DNA of 12,906 nt from Bacteroidales bacterium (lineage in GTDB: Bacteria; Bacteroidota; Bacteroidia; Bacteroidales; F082): the NCBI GenBank assembly GCA_029933565.1, contig JAOZNY010000072.1, positions 1 through 12,906 of the forward strand, in the 5' to 3' direction. Below, piece after piece: positions 1 through 7,396 of the stretch; position 1 is the stretch's first letter; each line of letters starts with the position of its first letter. Both the position numbers and the translations under genes were made by a program. The notes under the pieces were generated by a model. That model saw only the letters and a program-made list of their open reading frames with translations. It did no database searches and had not been told where the DNA came from.

Positions 1-61
1 ATGCTTGTTTAACGACCTCAGACTAAATCTGTGTTTAGTCAATTTTAATGCTTCCTTTTTC

Positions 62-105
62 AAAAAAAAGGGCATTAGCCAAAAGCCAATACCCTTTTAT
101 ATTTT
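62..105 (-). terminator. Rho-independent terminator of the nfn-like operon, possibly bidirectional
   Basis: Arms AAAAGGG (66-72) and CCCTTTT (92-98) pair, with an inner ATT/AAT extension (74-76 with 88-90) around an A-rich loop. Read on the minus strand, the hairpin is followed directly by a run of eight T (62-69), the classic intrinsic-terminator layout. It lies about 105 bp past the stop of the minus-strand dehydrogenase-like gene. The plus-strand side also ends in a T-rich tract (95-105), so it may also stop a transcript entering from the left edge. No gene can be assigned to bases 1-61, which hold only a weak A/T-rich 7-bp stem (21-27 with 34-40). Confidence 0.65.
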
Positions 106-130
106 TGAAAAGAAGTGTTCTTTATCCCAC

Positions 131-210
131 TTGTCCGCCGTAATTTTAGTGAAGGAGGACTACCACATCAAATCTCCCTTTTGGGGAGATGCCCGAAGGG
201 CAGAGGGGTT
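131..210. repeat. Composite palindromic intergenic repeat (three tandem hairpins)
   Basis: Three inverted repeats sit side by side. The first is GTCC-G-CC (133-139) pairing with GG-A-GGAC (154-160), with one mismatch. The second is ATCTCCC (172-178) with GGGAGAT (184-190). The third is GCCC (191-194) with GGGC (198-201) around GAA. The block is much more GC-rich than its surroundings and runs to base 210, so the stop codon of the dehydrogenase-like gene (TAA on the minus strand, 209-211) overlaps its edge. From memory, near-identical GC-rich hairpin blocks are scattered between genes in many Bacteroidota genomes. The copy number in this genome cannot be seen, as only one copy is in the window. 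It may stabilise the 3' end of the operon mRNA. Confidence 0.6.
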
Positions 211-1207
211 ATCCTATCTCACTAAAGTATTTCATAAACTGAACCCTTTCGTAGGTTTCAGGATTTTCTGATGCGCTGCTGCTAAGTTTTCCTCTAAACT
301 GCTCAACGTAATTATAACCTTTTTCATCCATCCAATTATGCATAAAATTTAGCATTTCGTTGATTTTCTCAGGTCCGTTTTTATAAACCGTTGTAGCAAT
401 TTGTGTAACTGTGGCTCCTGCCAGAAGTTGCTTAATTACCGCTTCGCCATCGTGAATACCGGTAGTTGCTGCAAGGTCAACTTTTACCCTATTTGCCGAA
501 AGCGAAATCCACCTAAGTGAATTATAAATATCGCTTGGCTGGCTAAAAACATCGGCATGAGTAAGTTTCTGCTTATCGATGTCGATATCGGGGCTCGAGA
601 ATTTATTGAACATTACAATTGCATCGGCGCCATTGTTTTCAAGATTATGAATAACCTTGCCCAAATTTGCAAAATAAGGGCTTATTTTTACTGCTACAGG
701 AATGCTAACGGCCTCTTTTACTTTCCTAAGAACTGAGTAGTAAGTACCTTCGTTATCATCACAATCCTTATCAAAACTAAATGGCATTACGAAAATATTA
801 AGTTCCAGTGCATCGGCACCAGCATCTTCCAATTGCTTGGCAAAGCCTGTCCACTCCGAAGTGGTAACAGCATTAATGCTGGCAATAACCGGAATTTCAA
901 TTTTTTTCTTAGCCTCTTTAATTAGTTCGATATAATTGTTGAGTTCCTTTTCCTTAATGTGTTCATCAATATAATCAAGAGTTTCCGAATAGTCGGAATA
1001 TATTAAATCGTTTTTCTCAGCCTGTTTCATTTTGTGGTCAGCCTCGAGCATAATTTGCTCTTCAAACAATGATTTAAGTACTACTGCACCGGCACCATTC
1101 TTATCAAGTTCCACAAGTTTTTCAACAGTATCTGTAATTCCTGAACTAGCAATAACAATAGGATTTCGTAGTGTTAGTCCAAGATATTTTGTTGTTAGAT
1201 CCGCCAT
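209..1207 (-). CDS. Dihydroorotate dehydrogenase-like FMN-binding protein
   Basis: This is a soluble 332-residue TIM-barrel flavoprotein of the DHODH/PyrD superfamily, with no N-terminal membrane helix. Visible landmarks are the N-terminal NPIVIASSG (15-23), GAGAVVLKS with Lys45 in the FMN region, the ALELN strand ending at Asn137, VKISP with Lys174, and the C-terminal FMN-phosphate region TTGIHDGEAV through GATVTQIATTVY (248-275). Class 1 DHODHs carry N-x-S-C-P-N after the ALELN strand, where Cys (Ser in class 2) is the catalytic base. Here the segment reads NIFVMP (137-142), so that base is missing, and dihydroorotate is unlikely to be oxidised in the usual way. It is the last gene of the operon, 32 bp after the GltA/NfnB gene. 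A redox role linked to the Nfn-like pair is inference. The stop codon touches a palindromic repeat. Confidence 0.85.
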   Translation of the reverse strand: MADLTTKYLGLTLRNPIVIASSGITDTVEKLVELDKNGAGAVVLKSLFEEQIMLEADHKMKQAEKNDLIYSDYSETLDYIDEHIKEKELNNYIELIKEAKKKIEIPVIASINAVTTSEWTGFAKQLEDAGADALELNIFVMPFSFDKDCDDNEGTYYSVLRKVKEAVSIPVAVKISPYFANLGKVIHNLENNGADAIVMFNKFSSPDIDIDKQKLTHADVFSQPSDIYNSLRWISLSANRVKVDLAATTGIHDGEAVIKQLLAGATVTQIATTVYKNGPEKINEMLNFMHNWMDEKGYNYVEQFRGKLSSSASENPETYERVQFMKYFSEIG

Positions 1208-1239
1208 GGTTCTATTTTTTAATTTTTAAATAATAAATA

Positions 1240-2730
1240 CTAATTAGCCTTAATTTTCTCCTGAATATACTTATGCATTCCAGCAGCAGCTTTTCGGCCA
1301 TCACCCATTGCAAGTATTACAGTTGCACCACCTCTTACAATGTCGCCACCTGCAAAAATTTCAGGAATGGTAGTTGACTGCATCGTGTCTTTGTCAACAA
1401 CGATTGTTCCCCAGTCGGTAATTTCTAACTTTGGAAGAGCGGCAGGAACAATTGGATTTGGAGAAACACCAACACTAACTACAACTGTGTCAACTTCAAG
1501 AATAAATTCAGAGCCTTCAATTGCAATTGGTCTGCGTCTGCCTGAAGAGTCTGGTTCGCCAAGTTCCATTTTCTGAACTTTCATGCTTTTTACCATGCCT
1601 TTGTCATCGGCATAATATTCCAAAGGATTGTGAAGGTTCATAAATTCAATACCTTCTTCTTTTGCATGCTTTACCTCCTCAAGACGAGCTGGCATTTCTG
1701 CTTCTGAACGACGATAAATAATCATTGAGCGATCAGCACCTAAACGTTTGGCTGTACGTACTGAATCCATGGCAGTATTTCCACCACCAATAACTGCAAC
1801 AAGTTTACCACTGTGAACAGGAGTATCATATTCTGGATTGGCAGCATTCATTAGGTTTACCCTTGTAAGGTATTCATTTGATGAAAATATACCGTTGTAA
1901 TTTTCGCCGGGGATATTCATAAATCTTGGTAAACCAGCACCTGAGCCAACGAAGAAAGCTTTAAAACCATCTTCTTTAAGATCTTCAAAACTTGCAGTTT
2001 TTCCAACAATAAAGTTTGTACGAAACTTAACACCCATTTGTTTTAGGCTTTCAATTTCAACATCTACAACATCGTTTGGAAGCCTGAATTCAGGAATACC
2101 ATATTTTAAAACACCACCTATTTCGTGTAATGCTTCAAAAACCGTAACATCGTAACCAAATTTGGCAAGGTCGCCCGAAGCTGCTAATCCGGCAGGGCCG
2201 GAGCCAACAACACCTAATTTAATTTTATTGGATTTTGCAACTTCCGGTATTGCAATTTGTCCACTTTTCTGCTCAAAGTCGGCGGCAAAACGCTCAAGAT
2301 GTCCAATTGCAACAGCAGGTTTACCTAATTTAATTGTGTAAAAACACTGAGCCTCGCATTGTTTTTCTTGTGGACAAACACGTCCACAAACTGCTGGAAG
2401 TCCGTTTGTGTCTTTTAAAACTGCTGCTGCACCAAGGAAATCTTCAGTTTCAATTTTCTTAACAAATTTAGGTATGTTGATGCCAACAGGGCAACCTGTC
2501 ATACAAGTTGGGGTTGGGCAATCAATACATCTTTGTGCTTCTAAAACTGCTTCTTCAACACTTAAGCCCGTATTTACTTCTATGTTATTTGTATTTCTAA
2601 CATTTGGATCTTCTTCAGACATTTGAACACGCACTTTTTCAAGGCGTAGTTTTGTCTTCATCGATTTCCTGACTTCATCGCGCCACTCCTGGCTTCTTTC
2701 TGCTTTCAGATATTCTGCAATATTTTCCAT
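1240..2730 (-). CDS. gltA: NADPH-dependent glutamate synthase small-subunit family protein (GltA/NfnB-like)
   Basis: This 496-residue flavoprotein has an N-terminal ferredoxin-like domain with two four-Cys sets, Cys68/71/76/80 and Cys115/119/125/129, expected to bind two [4Fe-4S] clusters. An FAD-binding Rossmann motif VVGSGPAGLAASG (174-186) and the family signature around GGVLKYGIPEFRLP (205-218) follow. An NADPH-binding motif VIGGGNTAMD (313-322) comes next, and the C-terminal FAD motif is FAGGDIVRGGATVILAMGDG (459-478). The family includes the GltD-like subunit of glutamate synthase. No large glutamate synthase subunit is present. The partner upstream is an NfnA-like subunit, so an electron-bifurcating NADH-dependent ferredoxin:NADP+ oxidoreductase is more likely. 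The start overlaps the upstream stop as TAATG, so translation is probably coupled. The residue-level call is secure, while the Nfn role is inferred from gene pairing. Confidence 0.9.
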   Translation of the reverse strand: MENIAEYLKAERSQEWRDEVRKSMKTKLRLEKVRVQMSEEDPNVRNTNNIEVNTGLSVEEAVLEAQRCIDCPTPTCMTGCPVGINIPKFVKKIETEDFLGAAAVLKDTNGLPAVCGRVCPQEKQCEAQCFYTIKLGKPAVAIGHLERFAADFEQKSGQIAIPEVAKSNKIKLGVVGSGPAGLAASGDLAKFGYDVTVFEALHEIGGVLKYGIPEFRLPNDVVDVEIESLKQMGVKFRTNFIVGKTASFEDLKEDGFKAFFVGSGAGLPRFMNIPGENYNGIFSSNEYLTRVNLMNAANPEYDTPVHSGKLVAVIGGGNTAMDSVRTAKRLGADRSMIIYRRSEAEMPARLEEVKHAKEEGIEFMNLHNPLEYYADDKGMVKSMKVQKMELGEPDSSGRRRPIAIEGSEFILEVDTVVVSVGVSPNPIVPAALPKLEITDWGTIVVDKDTMQSTTIPEIFAGGDIVRGGATVILAMGDGRKAAAGMHKYIQEKIKAN

Positions 2731-3566
2731 TAGGCAACAGTTTCTTCAGTTTCTAAATATTTTTGATAAGCTGCATATTCCTGGTCTTTGTAAGCACCAA
2801 GGCGCATTAACATTTGGTCGAAGTCAACTTCGTGAGCATTAAACTCAGGGCCATCAACACAAACAAATTTTGTTTTGCCACCAACTTCAACACGGCAAGC
2901 ACCACACATGCCTGTTCCGTCAACCATAATGGTATTAAGACTGGCATAAGTTTTAATATTGTACTTTTTTGTAGTAAGGGCCGCAAACTTCATCATAATT
3001 GCTGGTCCTATTACTACCGAAAGATTAACTTTTTCGCGTTGGATAACTTCTTCCATTCCTAAAGTTACAAGACCTTTTTTGCCGTAAGTACCATCATCGG
3101 TCATAATAATAACCTCATCAGAAAATTCGCGCATCTGCTCTTCAAGAATTACTAAATCTTTTGAGCGGGCTGCTAAAACAGTAATTACCCTGTTTCCTGC
3201 TTTTTTAAAACCTTCAACTATTGGCAAAAGAGGAGCAACACCTACACCACCACCGGCACAAAGTACAGTTCCAACATTTTCAATGTGGGTAGCTTCGCCT
3301 AGAGGCCCAACAACATCGGTTACTTCATCGCCTACTTCCAGCGCAAGGAGTTTGTCGGATGTAACTCCAACTTTTTGAACAACGAGTGTAACGGTTCCTT
3401 TTTCAGGGTCAGAGGATGCTATTGTAAGAGGAATTCTTTCCCCTTTATCGCCTATTTTTATAATGACGAAATGTCCCGGTTTACGGGATTTTGCAATTTC
3501 AGGAGCGTCGAGAACTATTTTAGCAACGTTCTTTGAAAAATACTCCTTTTCTAATATCTTACTCAT
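2730..3566 (-). CDS. nfnA: Sulfide/dihydroorotate dehydrogenase-type FAD/NAD-binding subunit (NfnA-like)
   Basis: This 278-residue protein belongs to the ferredoxin-NADP+ reductase superfamily (PyrK/NfnA/SudB type). The flavin-binding RIPLTIAS segment lies at 44-51, and the nucleotide-binding loop CAGGGVGVAPLLPI at 103-116. The [2Fe-2S] region is DGTGMCGAC (216-224) plus Cys236. Only three Cys are present (221, 224, 236). Asp216 sits where PyrK has its first cluster Cys, which is the three-Cys/one-Asp arrangement known for Nfn small subunits. With the GltA-like protein it would form an NfnAB transhydrogenase that balances NADH, NADPH and reduced ferredoxin in anaerobic metabolism. It is the first gene of the minus-strand operon and overlaps the next gene by one base. 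It is often annotated as a sulfide dehydrogenase subunit, but nothing here supports sulfide as substrate. Confidence 0.9.
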   Translation of the reverse strand: MSKILEKEYFSKNVAKIVLDAPEIAKSRKPGHFVIIKIGDKGERIPLTIASSDPEKGTVTLVVQKVGVTSDKLLALEVGDEVTDVVGPLGEATHIENVGTVLCAGGGVGVAPLLPIVEGFKKAGNRVITVLAARSKDLVILEEQMREFSDEVIIMTDDGTYGKKGLVTLGMEEVIQREKVNLSVVIGPAIMMKFAALTTKKYNIKTYASLNTIMVDGTGMCGACRVEVGGKTKFVCVDGPEFNAHEVDFDQMLMRLGAYKDQEYAAYQKYLETEETVA

Positions 3567-3615
3567 GTTATGTATATATGTACTTTTTAATATATGACTA
3601 ATAAAAAATAAACCG

Positions 3616-3623
3616 CAAATTTA
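3616..3623 (-). promoter_or_regulatory. Candidate Bacteroidota -7 promoter element for the nfn-like operon
   Basis: On the minus strand the sequence is TAAATTTG, a full match to the Bacteroidota -7 consensus TAnnTTTG. It lies 49 bp upstream of the first ATG of the operon, which predicts a leader of about 45 nt. The expected -33 TTTG is only partly met, with TTTA around 3641-3644. Confidence 0.5.
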
Positions 3624-3638
3624 TAAAAATGCATCATG

Positions 3639-3658
3639 CTTAAAGTCTTAACTTTAAG
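3639..3658. promoter_or_regulatory. 7-bp inverted repeat, possible operator of the nfn-like operon
   Basis: CTTAAAG (3639-3645) and CTTTAAG (3652-3658) form perfect inverted arms separated by 6 bp. They cover the -33 region of the putative promoter at 3616-3623, so a dimeric regulator bound here would affect transcription of the redox operon. The arms are A/T-rich, so chance occurrence is possible. The rest of the gap (3660-3818) shows no gene, terminator or other clear structure. Confidence 0.35.
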
Positions 3659-3818
3659 GAGTTTATGCTAAGTACAGATAATCAATAAATTATGCTGTTA
3701 ATTTATATTGATTCTAACTCTATGTGTTGTAAAAATGATGAAGAATGGGCAATTATTGGAATAAATGTATATTTTTTTTGAAAATGTCAGGATTGTTAAA
3801 AACCACAAAATAAGATAT

Positions 3819-6800
3819 TTAACTGTGAATTAAATAAATTCTTTTTCTGCCGTCCATTTTTATTGTCAACGGTTTATTAAAACTAACAACATTAAAGAAT
3901 TTGCCTTTTTTAATGGATTCTTGTTTTTTCAGGTCATCGTATTTTACAAAACTTTTATTTAGTTCGGGTTGAACCGTGAAATAACCCACATTCATACTTG
4001 TAACATTATGAAAGAAATGTGATCCGGAGGAAGCATCCAGGGGAAAGCCTTCGAGGCTGGTTTCAACAATTACACTTGCATTTGAAATTTGATACCAGTT
4101 GACCGGTATTCCTATCCATTTATCGCGTGTACCCCAACGACCCGGACCAACTAGGACATATTTGCGGTTTTGTGAAATCATGAAATTATTGAGTTCTTCT
4201 ATTTCTTGAGCCATCTGCTCAGTTTTCGATTTGTCGAATTTATCAGGATCTATAAAAATAACATCTGTAATACCATAAATTTGTCCGTTACCCATACCTC
4301 TCTCCGAATAAAGAAGCAGTTTTTTCTTATTAATTTTAGCCATATCAATATTACATTCCATACCAGAACTTATTAATGGCTTTATTTGTAAGATGTAAAA
4401 TGATGTCCTTCCTAATTTGTCTTTATTAAGGTCGATGGCATACTCTATTTCAATGGGCGAGCCCATAGCATCGCGACCTAATTTTAAAACTAAGTCAAGG
4501 GTTTTGGCCAATGGTATATAATTGTGTTTAAGTATGTTGGCAAAGTTGATTATCCTTGGGCCATATTTTGCTAAACCCGGATAAATAGTATCGCTATCGG
4601 CATTGTAAACCGAAGCGCAATGTTTTAATGTGCCATGTTTTTCGGCTGTATAAATATCATCGTAAGTTAAACCTGCCATTTCTCCTTCCAAAAGATTAAG
4701 GTTTTTGTTTGCAAGATCAATGGAGTAATATTTTACTTGCGAATTTTTAAACTGGTCTTTTGGCGAGTTTATTTCGGTGCCTGGATATTTTGGCGAAAAG
4801 CGGTAAGCCTTTTGCCCTTCAACAACGTATCGGCCTAAGCCAACTGCTGCAACAGCAAAACCTTCTTCGGGTTTCATGTGTGCAAAGGGGTAGAAATTAA
4901 ATGACTGAGCCACTCCGCTAATGTGCGGATAGTATTGATTACCATATTGATTGCCCACTGCTTCCTGTAATACAATAGCCATTTTTTCATCCTCAATTTT
5001 ATAGTCAATTGCTTTTACATAGCCTTTGGCTGTAGTGGAATAAACCGAAGCAAAAACAAGTTTTATTGCATCTAAAGTTTGCTGAAGCCTTATATCGAAA
5101 TCAGGATTATTGTTGGGCAATAAATATGTTTCAAAAATTCCGGCAAAAGGTCGGGTAATAGAATCCTCAAAAAGTCCTGAACTACGAATGGCAATGGGTT
5201 TGGTAATTACTGAAAGCAGGCTTCTGATCTTTTCTGTTAGTTTATTACTTAACTTACTGACAATAAACTTCTTTCTAATAATGTCGTAATCAGTTTCATT
5301 TACAATAACATCCAATAGATTGTTTTTGCTAATAAACTTCTCAAACTCATGAGTACCAATTATAAAAGTTTTTGGAGTTCTAATCCTAATGTCGGGAAGT
5401 TGTTTTGCAAAATTGTAATTATGAATAAGTGCATTTATAAAAGCTAGTCCTCTTCCCTTGCCACCCAACGATCCATCCGAAAGGGAATAAACATTTTCTT
5501 CACTAATTTTTATACCTTCATGATATGGTAAAATATTTCCGGTTTCCTGTTCCGACCTATGTTCTTTAATTAGCGATAGAATACTTTCTCTAAGTTCTCC
5601 AATATTTTTATAGTCGCTTGTTTTCTTTGGACTGAGTACGCTGGCAGCTGTTATTTCGCCCCTGGCCATTAGCCACATCGAGAGATGGTCGCGGCTGCCA
5701 TGAAACAATAGTGATTCGTCGGGGATTTGGGTTAGGAGGTGTTCAAATTCCTTGATATTTGATGCTCTTGCAATTTCATTTTCATTATGATCTTTGAAAA
5801 CAAAATCGCCAAAGCCAAGATATTTAGTTAAGAAAAGTTGAAAATCCTGATAAAGTGTTTCGGAGTTTTTATAAATGAAAAGTGAGTTTAAACCTTTGGC
5901 AATACTTTCGTAGGTGGAATCTGACGACTGCATTACTGATGGAAGGTTCTTGTGCTTTTTCCTGCTGTATTTGAGTAGATCAACCCCGGCAGTCTCATTC
6001 ATTATACCATTGCGTTCAAATTTTACATCGGTAATAAGGCATAGGAGGTATTTATTGTATTTGCGTATAATATCAACTGCTTCCTCGTAGTTAGTGGCAA
6101 GCAATATTTTTGGTCTTGCACGCATTCTCAATACTTTATACAAGGCATCAGTACTAACATCGTCAATAATGTGTTTTGTTTGTTCCATCAAAACTTTGTA
6201 TAAAAACGAAAGATATCTTGAATAATATGTTGGATTGTCCTCCACCAGTACAATTACTCTCACTTTGGCAATGTCTGTGTCGTTCTCAACATTAATCTGA
6301 TCTTCAAGCAATTTAATCATCGAAAAGAAAATGTTGGAATCGCCATTCCATGTAAATATTTTATCGGCAAAACTGTTGTCTTTTACAACATTTTGAAAAT
6401 AAGCAACATCGCTACTGTTGTTGGTTAGTAGGAAAATTGGGAGATATGGGTAGTGTTTTTTAATCTTACGACTTGCCCTAATTGGCATCTGTTTGTCAAC
6501 TCCAACCATATAAATAATTAAGTCGAAATGCTTTTTGTCAAGAATTTCAAATGCCTGCTCAACTGAAGATGCTCCTGTTATCCTTGGAAATGAAGTAAGG
6601 TTTAATTGCCCATATTGGCCTAACATATGCTCCGAGAATCTCCCTTCACGCTCTATTGCATAGGCATCGTAAAGGCTTGAAATAAGCAAAATATCTTTTA
6701 CTTTAAAGGGCATTAAATCATGGTAAACATCGCGATTGTGTGTGTTTTTATTTAAGAAACGTTGAAGGAAATTTATACTTATTGTTGAATCGTGGGGCTG

Positions 6801-7211
6801 TATTTTTTCATGAGGGCTACTTTTTTTATTAGCCCTTTTCTTTTCATTTAATCGAGTAAAATAAGTGGAAAGCATTTTTGCAATTTCTTCGATAAAAATT
6901 TCCTTTTTAATATTTGTTTCTTCCCTAGTCTCTTTTCCACCAGAATAACACATCTGTATCAAACCTTTTTCTTCCCCATTTACCTTAAAAAGTTTTTCGA
7001 AACAAATTCCACTCATTTGTTGCCTGCTACTTTTATATTCATGTGCCCTAAAAAGAATTCGAATAAAACAATTGGTATCAGGTTTTTTCTTACAACTAAT
7101 TACATCAACAATCTGCTGCAGGATTTCCTCTGTTCCCTTGCCTTCAAGTATGATTTCATTTACTCTATTGGTAACTTCCAGATAGTTAAGATAATTTGAT
7201 GTTTCCTGCAT
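3819..7211 (-). CDS. Response-regulator/PEP-synthase-like ATP-grasp fusion protein (PEP/pyruvate-binding domain)
   Basis: This is an 1130-residue cytoplasmic protein. Residues 1-122 resemble a GAF-type sensor segment seen in some histidine kinases. Residues 172-300 form a receiver-like domain with Tyr234 at the phosphoacceptor position, so it is degenerate. Residues 317-460 form a second receiver with an intact acidic pocket (Glu324, Asp325), Asp395, Ser429 and Lys448. Residues 577-945 match the PPDK/PEP-synthase ATP-binding domain, with SLGGKGRGLAF (581-591), PIAIRSSGLFEDS (672-684) and YILQIKP (939-945). A family-specific tail includes VLVGPGRWG (1019-1027). The phosphohistidine swivelling domain and the PEP-binding barrel are absent, so it cannot be a complete PEP synthase. 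Related Bacteroidota proteins of about 1000 residues are known but uncharacterised, and this one is longer at the N terminus. An in-frame TAA four codons upstream fixes ATG 7211 as the earliest start. It is divergent from a LuxR-type regulator. Confidence 0.85.
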   Translation of the reverse strand: MQETSNYLNYLEVTNRVNEIILEGKGTEEILQQIVDVISCKKKPDTNCFIRILFRAHEYKSSRQQMSGICFEKLFKVNGEEKGLIQMCYSGGKETREETNIKKEIFIEEIAKMLSTYFTRLNEKKRANKKSSPHEKIQPHDSTISINFLQRFLNKNTHNRDVYHDLMPFKVKDILLISSLYDAYAIEREGRFSEHMLGQYGQLNLTSFPRITGASSVEQAFEILDKKHFDLIIYMVGVDKQMPIRASRKIKKHYPYLPIFLLTNNSSDVAYFQNVVKDNSFADKIFTWNGDSNIFFSMIKLLEDQINVENDTDIAKVRVIVLVEDNPTYYSRYLSFLYKVLMEQTKHIIDDVSTDALYKVLRMRARPKILLATNYEEAVDIIRKYNKYLLCLITDVKFERNGIMNETAGVDLLKYSRKKHKNLPSVMQSSDSTYESIAKGLNSLFIYKNSETLYQDFQLFLTKYLGFGDFVFKDHNENEIARASNIKEFEHLLTQIPDESLLFHGSRDHLSMWLMARGEITAASVLSPKKTSDYKNIGELRESILSLIKEHRSEQETGNILPYHEGIKISEENVYSLSDGSLGGKGRGLAFINALIHNYNFAKQLPDIRIRTPKTFIIGTHEFEKFISKNNLLDVIVNETDYDIIRKKFIVSKLSNKLTEKIRSLLSVITKPIAIRSSGLFEDSITRPFAGIFETYLLPNNNPDFDIRLQQTLDAIKLVFASVYSTTAKGYVKAIDYKIEDEKMAIVLQEAVGNQYGNQYYPHISGVAQSFNFYPFAHMKPEEGFAVAAVGLGRYVVEGQKAYRFSPKYPGTEINSPKDQFKNSQVKYYSIDLANKNLNLLEGEMAGLTYDDIYTAEKHGTLKHCASVYNADSDTIYPGLAKYGPRIINFANILKHNYIPLAKTLDLVLKLGRDAMGSPIEIEYAIDLNKDKLGRTSFYILQIKPLISSGMECNIDMAKINKKKLLLYSERGMGNGQIYGITDVIFIDPDKFDKSKTEQMAQEIEELNNFMISQNRKYVLVGPGRWGTRDKWIGIPVNWYQISNASVIVETSLEGFPLDASSGSHFFHNVTSMNVGYFTVQPELNKSFVKYDDLKKQESIKKGKFFNVVSFNKPLTIKMDGRKRIYLIHS

Positions 7212-7232
7212 TTGATGGAATTTTTATTTCAA

Positions 7233-7240
7233 CAAAATTA
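7233..7240 (-). promoter_or_regulatory. Candidate -7 promoter element for the receiver/ATP-grasp gene
   Basis: The minus strand reads TAATTTTG, a full match to TAnnTTTG, 21 bp before the ATG at 7211. It predicts a short leader of under 20 nt. No convincing -33 element is visible at the expected distance. Confidence 0.45.
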
Positions 7241-7307
7241 GTAAAAAGAGTCAAGAATAAGGATAAAAATAGGAAGAATGAAAGTATACGTATTTTTAAT
7301 TTGCGAA

Positions 7308-7337
7308 TAAACTAGTTTACTCTTTTAAAGCATGCTT
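7308..7337. promoter_or_regulatory. Pair of perfect palindromes in the divergent intergenic region
   Basis: TAAACTAGTTTA (7308-7319) is a perfect 12-bp palindrome and AAGCATGCTT (7328-7337) a perfect 10-bp one. Their centres are 19 bp apart, close to two helical turns. A third, ATACGTAT, lies at 7286-7293. The second palindrome abuts or overlaps the possible -33 element of the LuxR-type gene. Sites like these suit a dimeric regulator, perhaps the LuxR-type protein itself, but the sequences differ from each other and no binding is known. Confidence 0.35.
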
Positions 7338-7364
7338 GTTTTTTGCTTTTCTTTTTTAATTTCG
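7336..7364 (+). promoter_or_regulatory. Possible promoter of the LuxR-type regulator gene
   Basis: TAATTTCG (7357-7364) is a one-mismatch -7 element. TTG (7336-7338) lies 18 bp upstream at a suitable -33 distance. The ATG of the regulator follows at 7397, giving a leader of roughly 25-30 nt. The match is imperfect. Confidence 0.3.
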
Positions 7365-7396
7365 CAATCTAGTTTAAGATGCCAAATTAATTTGCA

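Noticed and set aside
21..40. GACTAAA/TTTAGTC inverted repeat as a terminator
   Set aside because: The stem is A/T-rich and short with only a weak T tail. The hairpin at 62-105 is far better.
5..271. 88-codon plus-strand ORF at the left edge
   Set aside because: It runs through the terminator hairpin, the palindromic repeat and the antisense of the dehydrogenase-like gene. The peptide shows no domain.
3819..7211. Complete PEP synthase annotation
   Set aside because: Only the ATP-grasp part is present. The phosphohistidine and PEP-binding domains are missing, so gluconeogenic PEP synthase activity is not supported.
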